A stretch of 6,727 nucleotides of DNA from Promethearchaeota archaeon (GCA_019057355.1 DXJM01000059.1:1-6727); one strand, 5' to 3'. Positions 1-6,024 are shown, counted from the first letter of the stretch. Translations and numbers: made by a program. The notes: generated from the letters alone by a model not told the origin.

Positions 1-13
1 AAATAGATACTTC

Positions 14-52
14 TTTATTAAAATTTTGTTAATTTTTTAATAAATTTATATT
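14..52 (+). promoter_or_regulatory. Probable archaeal promoter of the five-gene operon, with an upstream inverted repeat
   Basis: A TATA-like box TTTATATT lies at 45-52, preceded by an A-rich BRE-like stretch. Archaeal spacing of about 25 bases would place the transcript start near 75, leaving a leader of roughly 28 bases that contains the SD motif at 87-91. Just upstream, TTTATTAAAA (14-23) and TTTTAATAAA (35-44) form a perfect 10-base inverted repeat with an 11-base spacer. It could be an operator or the tail of an upstream terminator. Because it is AT-only in AT-rich DNA, chance is a real alternative. Confidence 0.5.
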
Positions 53-86
53 GTTCGTATTATTATTGTAATAAAACGTGATTTCT

Positions 87-91
87 GGAGG
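87..91 (+). promoter_or_regulatory. Shine-Dalgarno site of the first operon gene
   Basis: GGAGG ends 11 bases before the GTG at 103. This supports that GTG as the start over the in-frame ATG at 124, which would remove the conserved N-terminal strand beginning MKVSFPNMG. Confidence 0.65.
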
Positions 92-102
92 AAAAAAGAA
101 AC

Positions 103-1263
103 GTGAAAGTAAGTTTTCCTAACATGGGGTTTAATCGAGTGGGGTTTAAGACGTTCTTCGAATGCATGGGTGCTGAAGTTATTGTTCCTGAACCTACCAA
201 TCGAAACACCCTAAAATTCGGGGTAAAGCATAGTCCTGAATTTGTGTGCTTCCCGTTTAAAGCAACGTTAGGAGATTTCAAGAATGCGCTGGATCAAGGA
301 GCGGACACCCTCGTCATGGCAATAGATTGTGGTCCGTGTCGATTTGGTTTCTATGCAAGCGTTCAAGAGCGTATCTTGAGAGACCTGGGATACAAGGATT
401 TCAGGATGGTTCCGCTAGATCAAGCTGATTTACTCGAGTTTAAATGGGTTAAAACCTTATTCACTACTTCAGCTCAAAAAGATCTAAAAATGTATGCTAA
501 TGCAGCAAAAGCCGTCATTTTCCTCCTGAAGAAGTCAAAACTGCTCGAAGATATTCAGACTGCTGAAGGGATTTTTAGGGCATACGAGCAAAATCAAGGA
601 GACACCACGAGCGTGGTTGATGAATTATTGAAAAAACTTGATGAGACCAACTCCTTAAATGGCTTACGACAGTTTCGCTCTGTCATTAAAGAGGAGTTCA
701 GCAAGATGGATATCGATAAAAAGAGGAAACCCTTAAGAGTAGGACTTTCCGGCGAGATTCACATAACCTTAGAACCTTACGTTAATTTAGATATTCGACG
801 CAAGTTAGGAGAATTGGGGTGTGAAGTGCATCAATCCTTGAGTTTGTACGACTGGATAATGCATAAATTGCATTTAAATTACCATCGAAAGTGGCTAGAG
901 CATTTATCACGACCATACGTCCCAATGGATATTGGAGGAGAGTGCGTGTGGGTATTAGGGGAATACATCTATAAAGCTAAGGCGGGCTTTGATGGGTTTA
1001 TTCATCAATATCCGTTTACATGCATGCCCGAGGTAACTGCTCGAACAATAATTACAAACAAGTTAAAGCAAATGTACGACCTTCCCATCATTTATTTTTC
1101 ATTTGATGAACAATCAGGGGTGGAAGGAATGCGTACGAGGCTCGAGGCCTTTGTAGATCTAATGGAAGGTCGTCGTGAAAAATTAAAGAAACATGAAAAA
1201 TTGCCCGGTGAATATGGTAATAATTTTTATCATGAATGCATTAAATTAGTTCAAATTGGATAA
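103..1263 (+). CDS. 2-hydroxyacyl-CoA dehydratase-related Fe-S protein (COG3581 / CoA-activase partner family)
   Basis: This 386-residue protein belongs to the group related to the HgdB/BcrB-type subunits of 2-hydroxyacyl-CoA dehydratases and benzoyl-CoA reductases, often annotated as a CoA-activase-associated protein. Family landmarks visible are CFPFK at 49-53, the DCGPCRFG segment at 75-82 (Cys76, Cys79), SGEIHITLEPYVNLDI at 216-231, DIGGEC at 276-281, PFTCMPE at 304-310 (Cys307) and the closing segment DEQSGVEGMRTRLEAF at 335-350. Cys49, Cys76, Cys79 and Cys307 are the likely Fe-S cluster ligands. No signal peptide or membrane segment is seen, so it is probably cytoplasmic. The GTG start is supported by GGAGG 11 bases upstream. 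The activase gene follows after 6 bases, as expected for a partner that receives low-potential electrons from it. The real substrate is unknown; members of this group are largely uncharacterised and need not act on a 2-hydroxyacyl-CoA. Confidence 0.85.
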   Translation: MKVSFPNMGFNRVGFKTFFECMGAEVIVPEPTNRNTLKFGVKHSPEFVCFPFKATLGDFKNALDQGADTLVMAIDCGPCRFGFYASVQERILRDLGYKDFRMVPLDQADLLEFKWVKTLFTTSAQKDLKMYANAAKAVIFLLKKSKLLEDIQTAEGIFRAYEQNQGDTTSVVDELLKKLDETNSLNGLRQFRSVIKEEFSKMDIDKKRKPLRVGLSGEIHITLEPYVNLDIRRKLGELGCEVHQSLSLYDWIMHKLHLNYHRKWLEHLSRPYVPMDIGGECVWVLGEYIYKAKAGFDGFIHQYPFTCMPEVTARTIITNKLKQMYDLPIIYFSFDEQSGVEGMRTRLEAFVDLMEGRREKLKKHEKLPGEYGNNFYHECIKLVQIG

Positions 1264-1269
1264 TGGTAA

Positions 1270-2298
1270 GTGAAAATGGTACAAGTGTCGGACAAAATTA
1301 GTAGCGAAGAGAAGAAAAAAGATGCTTTTTTAGGAATAGACGTGGGAAGCGTGAGTTTAAAGTTTGTATTGATAGATATAGACGGTAAAGTTTTAACCCA
1401 CGTATTTTTAAGAAATAAGGGTTCTCCAATTGATTCCGTCAAGGATGGGATGGCAGAGTTAAGAAAAACATTAAAAAATGACGATAAATTGCAGGAATAC
1501 GAGATAAGATCCTGTGGAACTACAGGGTCAGCTCGTTATCTCACGAAAGCTATAGTGGGGGGAGATCTTGCGAAAACTGAAATAATTGCTCATGCAGTTG
1601 CAACTCAATCGATGTTTCCTGATGTCAGAACGATACTTGAAATTGGTGGACAAGATTCAAAAATTATCATACTTCGAGATGGTATAATCACGGATTTTGC
1701 AATGAACTCTGTATGTGCTGCAGGAACTGGTTCTTTTCTTGACCATCAAGCAGCGAGGTTGGGTATTCCCATAGAGGAATTTGGGAAGTATGCAGTTAAA
1801 TCGACAAAACCCGTATCCATAGCCGGGAGATGCACCGTGTTTGCCGAATCGGATATGATTCACAAGCAAAATGCGGGACATTCAAAAGAAGACATCATCG
1901 CTGGATTGTGTGATTCTTTAGTAAGGAATTATATGAATAATCTCACAAAGGGTAAGGATTTGGAAGAACCGATGGTCTTTCAAGGGGGAGTATCATACAA
2001 TCAAGGAATCACTCAAGCATTTGAACGACATCTTAACTGCAAGGTGGTAGTTCCAAAATATAATGTATTGATGGGTGCGTTAGGAATGGCAATTCTCGTG
2101 AAAGATAATTATATTGATCATGAAACCGAAACGCTATTTAGGGGGCTCGAAGTATCTGATCTCGAATTCAAGACATCAGCATTCCAGTGTGGTGATTGTC
2201 CAAATAATTGTGAGATTGTCCAAGTCAAGCTACCCTCTGATAATAATAAAGTAATTGCGCGATGGGGCTCTAGATGTGGTAAATGGGAGGTGTTTTAG
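1270..2298 (+). CDS. Acyl-CoA dehydratase activase (BadF/BadG/HgdC ATPase family) with C-terminal Cys motif
   Basis: This 342-residue member of the ASKHA (sugar kinase/Hsp70/actin) superfamily should use ATP hydrolysis to push one electron from a [4Fe-4S] cluster to its partner protein. Motifs seen are phosphate-1 loop GIDVGSVSLK (22-31), GGQDSK (126-131), CAAGTGSFLD (149-158), CTVFAESDMI (188-197) and FQGGVSYNQG (237-246). Cys149 and Cys188 match the two cysteines per subunit that hold the cluster between the halves of the HgdC homodimer. Beyond the usual domain, a tail carries Cys307-x2-Cys310-x3-Cys314 and Cys336. In the giant bacterial CoA-activases a similar element appears to link the ATPase to the dehydratase-like part. 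The gene begins 6 bases after the COG3581-type gene. The start is GTG at 1270 or ATG at 1276; neither has a strong SD and both leave the domain intact. Confidence 0.9.
   Translation: MKMVQVSDKISSEEKKKDAFLGIDVGSVSLKFVLIDIDGKVLTHVFLRNKGSPIDSVKDGMAELRKTLKNDDKLQEYEIRSCGTTGSARYLTKAIVGGDLAKTEIIAHAVATQSMFPDVRTILEIGGQDSKIIILRDGIITDFAMNSVCAAGTGSFLDHQAARLGIPIEEFGKYAVKSTKPVSIAGRCTVFAESDMIHKQNAGHSKEDIIAGLCDSLVRNYMNNLTKGKDLEEPMVFQGGVSYNQGITQAFERHLNCKVVVPKYNVLMGALGMAILVKDNYIDHETETLFRGLEVSDLEFKTSAFQCGDCPNNCEIVQVKLPSDNNKVIARWGSRCGKWEVF
2285..2292 (+). promoter_or_regulatory. Strong Shine-Dalgarno site inside the activase 3' end
   Basis: GGGAGGTG ends 6 bases before the GTG at 2299, which itself directly follows the activase stop TAG. 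Such a well-placed, near-perfect SD is the best evidence that the tiny downstream reading frame is translated. Confidence 0.7.
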
Positions 2299-2505
2299 GT
2301 GTCAGATTTTATTAAAAATATTATGAACCATTTCAATGATTTTAGTGAGGATGTTCTCGAGACAATTAAGCATAAAGCCCGTTTATCCACGGTATTTGAC
2401 GTTTATCTTGAAAAAATAATTCCAACCTTCGTAAACGAGAAAGATCTCAAGGAGCATTACGAGAAAAGGATGGAAGAAGTAAATGATTTTATATATAAAT
2501 TATAA
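2299..2505 (+). CDS. Small uncharacterised operon protein (68 residues)
   Basis: No family is recognised. The protein is short, charged and predicted mostly helical, with no cysteines, no signal peptide and no membrane segment. Its C-terminal half, about residues 44-66, is rich in Glu and Lys and could form an amphipathic helix. Evidence that it is real comes from position. Its GTG start abuts the activase stop codon with no gap, an excellent SD (GGGAGGTG) lies 6 bases upstream, and the next gene starts 20 bases after its stop. This placement suggests translational coupling and a product made in proportion to the activase. A role as an accessory or adaptor subunit of the reductase pair is inference from context only. 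Confidence 0.7.
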   Translation: MSDFIKNIMNHFNDFSEDVLETIKHKARLSTVFDVYLEKIIPTFVNEKDLKEHYEKRMEEVNDFIYKL

Positions 2506-2525
2506 TTAGAGGTCAACAAATAAAA

Positions 2526-3209
2526 ATGGTAGAAGTTCCTTTAGCCACAGAGAAGGAAAATGAAAAAAAAGACGATCGAATGGTTCTTGCTGGAGATTTA
2601 CTCTATGCGGGTGTAAAAGGTATAGGCGGATTGGCCTTGAAAGCACTTTCAAACCTAGAAATAGAGGGAAAAGAGAAAATTCCTTATATAGGGAAAGCAA
2701 TTCTCGTGACAATAAGTAAAAATTCGATACGGGACATGCTTATTATCAGCCAGCTAACTGGGAGAAAAGTGCACTTCATGGTGGATCCAAAACTCATGAA
2801 ACATCCCGTCGCGGGACCACTTTTAAAAACAATTGGCATGTTCAGGAGCACGACCAGTAAGGATGATACGGAACCTATTGATAATGTATTTAAAATTTTA
2901 AACGAAAAGGGAGAATTAGTTGCAATGACTCCTGAAGCTAAGTTTGATCGTGATATACAAATCAAATCAATTGCAAGCATAATTAAATTTGCAGCTCTTG
3001 GAAAAGCACCGATCATACCACTAGCGGTCTATGGAATAGAAACAAAATTATTCGGCGCAATTAAAGCAAAGGGTTTAAAAGTCAAAGTAGGAAACCCTAT
3101 TAATTGTGACATGAAGCTAACGAGAGATAAGAACAGGGACAAGAGATACGAGCTTGCAGAAGATGTTGTAAACATAATTGACACGTTACGAACGGATCCG
3201 GATTTTTGA
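2526..3209 (+). CDS. PlsC-fold acyltransferase-like protein with degenerate active site
   Basis: This 227-residue protein resembles the 1-acylglycerol-3-phosphate acyltransferase (PlsC/LPLAT) family across its core. Residues 45-61 match the family lead-in (EIEGKEKIP...GKAILV), 83-107 match the block before and including motif II (ending GMFR), and APIIPLAVYG at 161-170 matches motif IV. The catalytic NHX4D motif reads SKNSIRD at 64-70, so Asp70 is kept but Lys65 occupies the histidine position. The PEG of motif III reads PEA at 136-138. Without the histidine, normal acyl transfer to a glycerol phosphate is unlikely. It may bind an acyl-CoA or lipid without turnover, or use altered chemistry. 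No hydrophobic membrane helix is evident; residues 1-20 are charged. The ATG start has GAGGT at 2509-2513, 12 bases upstream. Its place inside the operon suggests work with the reductase pair. Confidence 0.75.
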   Translation: MVEVPLATEKENEKKDDRMVLAGDLLYAGVKGIGGLALKALSNLEIEGKEKIPYIGKAILVTISKNSIRDMLIISQLTGRKVHFMVDPKLMKHPVAGPLLKTIGMFRSTTSKDDTEPIDNVFKILNEKGELVAMTPEAKFDRDIQIKSIASIIKFAALGKAPIIPLAVYGIETKLFGAIKAKGLKVKVGNPINCDMKLTRDKNRDKRYELAEDVVNIIDTLRTDPDF

Positions 3210-3249
3210 TACAAAATATTAAATGAAATAGCAAAAAAATAATAAATTT

Positions 3250-3255
3250 GGAGGT
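3250..3255 (+). promoter_or_regulatory. Shine-Dalgarno site fixing the start of the last operon gene
   Basis: GGAGGT ends 7 bases before the ATG at 3263. A TTG at 3248 in the same frame overlaps this SD and is therefore a poor start. Confidence 0.7.
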
Positions 3256-3262
3256 AGATCCC

Positions 3263-3487
3263 ATGGAAAATTTATTAGAAACGAAAGAAAAATGTAAGCA
3301 AGACATAAAAGATTCTGAGTTAAGGAAAATGTTTCAAGAATTGGCCATTCATGACACCGAGGAGGAGAAAGTCGTGAATGAGCTGTTCTACAATTCTGTT
3401 AAAATGGTTTTGGACACGGGCTTTGATTTAGCGAGCGAGCTAAATGAAGATTTGTTAGCAGATACCATTAAAAAGACATTTAAATAA
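3263..3487 (+). CDS. Small acidic uncharacterised protein (74 residues)
   Basis: No family is recognised. From the ATG the product is 74 residues, acidic and predicted all-helical, with a single cysteine at residue 11, no signal peptide and no membrane segment. The in-frame TTG 15 bases upstream would add five residues but lies across the SD. The gap of 53 bases after the acyltransferase-like gene is longer than other gaps in the operon and AT-rich, so a weak internal promoter is possible. The T-rich tract that begins about 16 bases after its stop suggests it is the last gene of the transcript. It shows no convincing similarity by eye to the 68-residue protein three genes earlier in the window. 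Function is unknown. Confidence 0.65.
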   Translation: MENLLETKEKCKQDIKDSELRKMFQELAIHDTEEEKVVNELFYNSVKMVLDTGFDLASELNEDLLADTIKKTFK

Positions 3488-3503
3488 ATAATCTTAACTC
3501 TGC

Positions 3504-3529
3504 TTTCTTTTTTCCTTTTTTTTTATTTT
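3504..3529 (+). terminator. T-rich archaeal-type terminator of the five-gene operon
   Basis: Runs of T broken by single or paired C (TTTC, six T, CC, nine T, A, four T) start about 16 bases after the last operon gene on the + strand. No GC-rich stem precedes them, which fits archaeal termination on U-rich tracts better than a bacterial hairpin. Confidence 0.6.
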
Positions 3530-3688
3530 GATCATATTTATCTGTAAAAAATCCCAAATTTTCATTCATGAAAAAAATGAAATAGGAATCTTTAGCGGAT
3601 AAAAATGAGATTTAAAAAATAACATGTAATTGAATTTACAAATCCTACTTGAGAAGAAATATAATCATTAATTTATATTTTGAGTTTG
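3530..3688. other. Intergenic region between convergent genes
   Basis: AT-rich DNA with no supportable gene. It holds a small inverted repeat TTTTCAT-TC-ATGAAAA (3559-3574) and A-runs at 3571-3577 and 3614-3619. On the - strand these read as T-runs and could terminate the flavoprotein transcript, but neither is strong. Confidence 0.4.
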
Positions 3689-4882
3689 TTATGTTAATAA
3701 TTGATGCTTATATTTTTCAGGGAATTTATTCACATAACATTTTATTGGAAAATTATTAGGGAGTGCTGCTAAACATCGGTTGCATGAAATACAAGATACT
3801 TTTTTCATGAGATTTTTCTTAATACTTTTTACGAGTAATGGTTCTCTAATAAAAGGACGAGACATTGATATAAAATCAGCGATTTTATTCTCAATAATAT
3901 CTTCCATTAGAGTTACTGTTCGAAAACCACCTACAAGAATTAAAGGAATAGCATCAAGAAGAGGTTTTATGATTTTTGCAGTCTCAAGATTATATCCTTC
4001 TTGAAGTTCAAATTTTCCAACCATTTTTTTGAAAAATTGTTCTCCCATAGGTTTCATTTTATCCGGTAGGAATTGAACCATTTCTTTTACAGGAACGCTT
4101 CCACGACACATATTAAACATGGAATGACTGGTACTTTCACAAATGATTTCTAGAGCATCAATTCCGAGCTCAACTAACCACTTAGAATATTTTGCAGCTA
4201 AGCAAGGTGTAATACCATCTTTTGGAGCATAATCATGAGTATTTAGCTTTACAATAAGTGAAATGTCCATTGAGATAACTTTTCTTACTCCAACAATAAC
4301 TTCTTTTAAATATCTAAATAAATTTTCTTCGTTATCTCCCCAATTGTCTTTTCTTTTGTTATAAAACGGTGAAATAAACTGATTAATCATGTATCCATGT
4401 GCCGCATGAATTTGAATACCATCCGCTCCTGCTTCCATAGCTCGCTTAGCTGCTAAAGCATAATCATTAATGGAATCTTTAATCTCATCTTCAGTCGTTT
4501 CTTTTGGTCTACTCATTGTCATTGGATTCGTTATTCTCATTGAAGGAGCGATTGGTGTAGTTCCAATGAGCCTCAGAACAGGTTGCAATCCCGCATGTGC
4601 AAGTTGAAACACGATTTTTCCGTTTTCCTCGTGAACTAAATCAACTAATTTTTTTAATCCTGGAATCATGGCATCACTATGAATTCCAGTTTGATGTTTA
4701 AAAACCCTTCCAAATGGATGTACATACATGTATCCTGGTATATTTACCCCTACATCACCTTTAGCGAGGATTTTTATTACTTTTATAAGGGAATTAGATA
4801 CTTCTCCAGTTGGATTTGCCATTCCTTCACATGTGGCTGACCGAACAAAACGATTTTTAACATCCATTTTTCCTATTTTCAT
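3689..4882 (-). CDS. Old Yellow Enzyme family NADH:flavin oxidoreductase with Fe-S motif (enoate / dienoyl-CoA reductase-like)
   Basis: This FMN-dependent TIM-barrel reductase is expected to reduce an activated C=C bond, as in enoate and 2,4-dienoyl-CoA reductases. Visible motifs, numbered from the ATG, are KNRFVRSAT (9-17), FQLAHAG (92-98), IHAAHGYMINQFISPFYNKR (158-177, with substrate-binding His159 and His162), VGGFR (317-321) and SRPFIREP (341-348). The C-terminus carries Cys364-x2-Cys367-x2-Cys370-x11-Cys382, the [4Fe-4S] site typical of FadH and trimethylamine dehydrogenase, although FadH itself has x3 in the middle gap. At 397 residues it lacks the C-terminal FAD/NAD(P)H domains of FadH (about 670), so electrons should come from a separate partner. 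The start is uncertain. Upstream codons in the same frame (4897-4883) encode ILFDS, matching the family's usual LF-x-P opening, and would begin at ATT with an SD-like GGTGAT upstream. It is divergent from the alpha/beta hydrolase gene and convergent with the operon. Confidence 0.88.
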   Translation of the reverse strand: MKIGKMDVKNRFVRSATCEGMANPTGEVSNSLIKVIKILAKGDVGVNIPGYMYVHPFGRVFKHQTGIHSDAMIPGLKKLVDLVHEENGKIVFQLAHAGLQPVLRLIGTTPIAPSMRITNPMTMSRPKETTEDEIKDSINDYALAAKRAMEAGADGIQIHAAHGYMINQFISPFYNKRKDNWGDNEENLFRYLKEVIVGVRKVISMDISLIVKLNTHDYAPKDGITPCLAAKYSKWLVELGIDALEIICESTSHSMFNMCRGSVPVKEMVQFLPDKMKPMGEQFFKKMVGKFELQEGYNLETAKIIKPLLDAIPLILVGGFRTVTLMEDIIENKIADFISMSRPFIREPLLVKSIKKNLMKKVSCISCNRCLAALPNNFPIKCYVNKFPEKYKHQLLT

Positions 4883-4906
4883 TGAATCAAAAAGAATTGA
4901 AATAAA

Positions 4907-4912
4907 ATCACC
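4907..4912 (-). promoter_or_regulatory. Candidate Shine-Dalgarno site for an upstream non-ATG start of the flavoprotein
   Basis: Read on the - strand, GGTGAT, the 3' half of a full SD (GGAGGTGAT), ends 9 bases before an ATT codon at 4897-4895. It lies 24 bases from the ATG at 4882, too far to serve it, and no other SD is seen near that ATG. Confidence 0.4.
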
Positions 4913-4915
4913 CTA

Positions 4916-5116
4916 ATTCTGAAATGAGGATTATATGGTAATAAATTACATTCTATTAATATTTATCACGGTATACCTTAAATTTTATAAAATTAAATTC
5001 AAATATCGGGAAATAGAAATAATAACTAAAATTCTGAATAGTCATTACAAGGATCTGTTAAATGTAAAATTGATTGAAAGAGGTTAATTTTGATTAATTT
5101 TAAATAGATTATCAAA
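4916..5116. other. Divergent intergenic region
   Basis: Very AT-rich DNA between the divergent flavoprotein and hydrolase genes, with no supportable gene on either strand. It must carry the flavoprotein promoter. Candidate - strand TATA-like elements lie near 4931-4938 (CCATATAA read on -) and around 4955-4965, and I cannot choose between them. Perfect palindromes GGTATACC (4970-4977) and AATTTTATAAAATT (4981-4994) are present. TTAATTTT occurs at 5084-5091 and 5094-5101, with a third copy downstream at 5138-5145. Confidence 0.5.
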
Positions 5117-5142
5117 TTTTTTATAGATTAAGAAATCTTAAT
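5117..5142 (+). promoter_or_regulatory. Probable promoter of the hydrolase gene with overlapping palindromic operator candidate
   Basis: A TATA-like TTTTTTATAG lies at 5117-5126, which would set the transcript start near 5149 and a leader of about 24 bases. Directly after it, at 5127-5142, is ATTAAGA-AA-TCTTAAT, a dyad with perfect 7-base arms. Its position between TATA box and start site is typical for archaeal repressor operators. AGATTA also occurs at 5106-5111, 5125-5130 and 5149-5154. The SD before the ATG at 5173 is weak (AAGGT, 5161-5165). Confidence 0.45.
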
Positions 5143-5172
5143 TTTAAAAGATTATACAAAAAGGTAAAAATA

Positions 5173-6024
5173 ATGCAGACTACAGATTTAAAATTAATCA
5201 GATCAGACTCTAATAATAGTGAAATTAAAGGAACATTAGAAATTGGGAGATTTCTAGTACCATTTCGAATATATGGAAAGAATGATAAAACGCTAATGCT
5301 GATCAATGGCGCACAACAATCGATGGGGATGTGGAGACCTGTCATACCAGTATTTAAAGACGAATATAGAATCGTCATTTTTGACTTTCCTGGGCAGGGA
5401 AGGGCAAAAATATGCTCAGGCTCTACAATTGTTACATTCGAGGAACAAATTGATGTCTTATATGAAGTGGTTATCGCTACGGGATCTCATAAAGAACTTA
5501 CTTTAATGAGCGCATCCTGGGGTTCAATTATCATCGCTTCGTTTGCTGAAAGATATCCTCAAATGGTTAAGAAAATGGTATTAGGAAGTTTTGGAGTGAA
5601 ACCCAATGATTATTTAAAGGAATTAATGAAAGAGACAAAAGAACACATTGATAAAGGTGAGATTATCGAATTGCCAGAAATGATAATAAATGGATTTGGT
5701 GGAAAAATTCCTGAATCCATGAAACAAGCAATTCGATACCAATTCAAAAACATGAATAAAAAACACTTCGAAACGTTAAAAGAGCATATATTATTTGTAG
5801 AGAATATCGAAGATGTTACCAAAGTGATAAACCCTGAAAGAATCACCGCTAAAACGCTATTATTGAACGGTGAAGATCACACCATTGTAGATGCCGAAGA
5901 TAACAGGGAATTTGTTGAAAAAATGTCTAATTGTGAGTGGAAAATTGTTAAAAACACTGGACATTTTATGGTTTTTGAAAATTATAAAGTATTTGATATA
6001 ATCAAGGATTTTTTAAATGGATAA
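5173..6024 (+). CDS. Alpha/beta hydrolase-fold protein resembling RhlA/PhaG acyltransferases
   Basis: This 283-residue alpha/beta hydrolase has a complete-looking catalytic triad: Ser115 in SASWG (113-117), Asp235 in LLNGEDHT (230-237) and His264 in NTGHF (261-265). LINGAQQ (43-49) supplies the oxyanion-hole strand. The usual G-x-S-x-G elbow is S-A-S-W-G, as I recall for RhlA, the enzyme that joins two 3-hydroxyacyl chains, and close to PhaG, the 3-hydroxyacyl-ACP thioesterase/transacylase. Further agreement is seen in the VIFDFPGQG segment (68-76), the ING..D.....D.R.F block (about 231-247) and the TGHF...E ending. Triad spacing (120 and 29 residues) and length also match those of RhlA (about 295 residues). 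It may therefore act on acyl-ACP or acyl-CoA. A generic esterase remains possible. There is no signal peptide, so it is cytoplasmic. It has its own promoter, with a palindromic operator candidate. Confidence 0.85.
   Translation: MQTTDLKLIRSDSNNSEIKGTLEIGRFLVPFRIYGKNDKTLMLINGAQQSMGMWRPVIPVFKDEYRIVIFDFPGQGRAKICSGSTIVTFEEQIDVLYEVVIATGSHKELTLMSASWGSIIIASFAERYPQMVKKMVLGSFGVKPNDYLKELMKETKEHIDKGEIIELPEMIINGFGGKIPESMKQAIRYQFKNMNKKHFETLKEHILFVENIEDVTKVINPERITAKTLLLNGEDHTIVDAEDNREFVEKMSNCEWKIVKNTGHFMVFENYKVFDIIKDFLNG

Noticed and set aside
1263..1301. TAATG overlap at the end of the first gene suggesting a coupled ATG start
   Set aside because: The ATG at 1263 is in another frame and meets a stop after 12 codons; the activase frame starts at 1270 or 1276.
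2684..3016. 110-codon open frame antisense to the PlsC-like gene
   Set aside because: It lies wholly inside a gene with recognised protein motifs and has no SD or family resemblance, so it is a shadow frame. The same applies to the other antisense frames.
3248..3262. TTG start adding five residues to the last operon gene
   Set aside because: The TTG overlaps the GGAGGT SD that is well spaced for the ATG at 3263.
4981..4994. 14-base perfect palindrome AATTTTATAAAATT
   Set aside because: It is AT-only and far from either start codon; such palindromes are expected by chance in this spacer, so it is noted only as part of the intergenic region.
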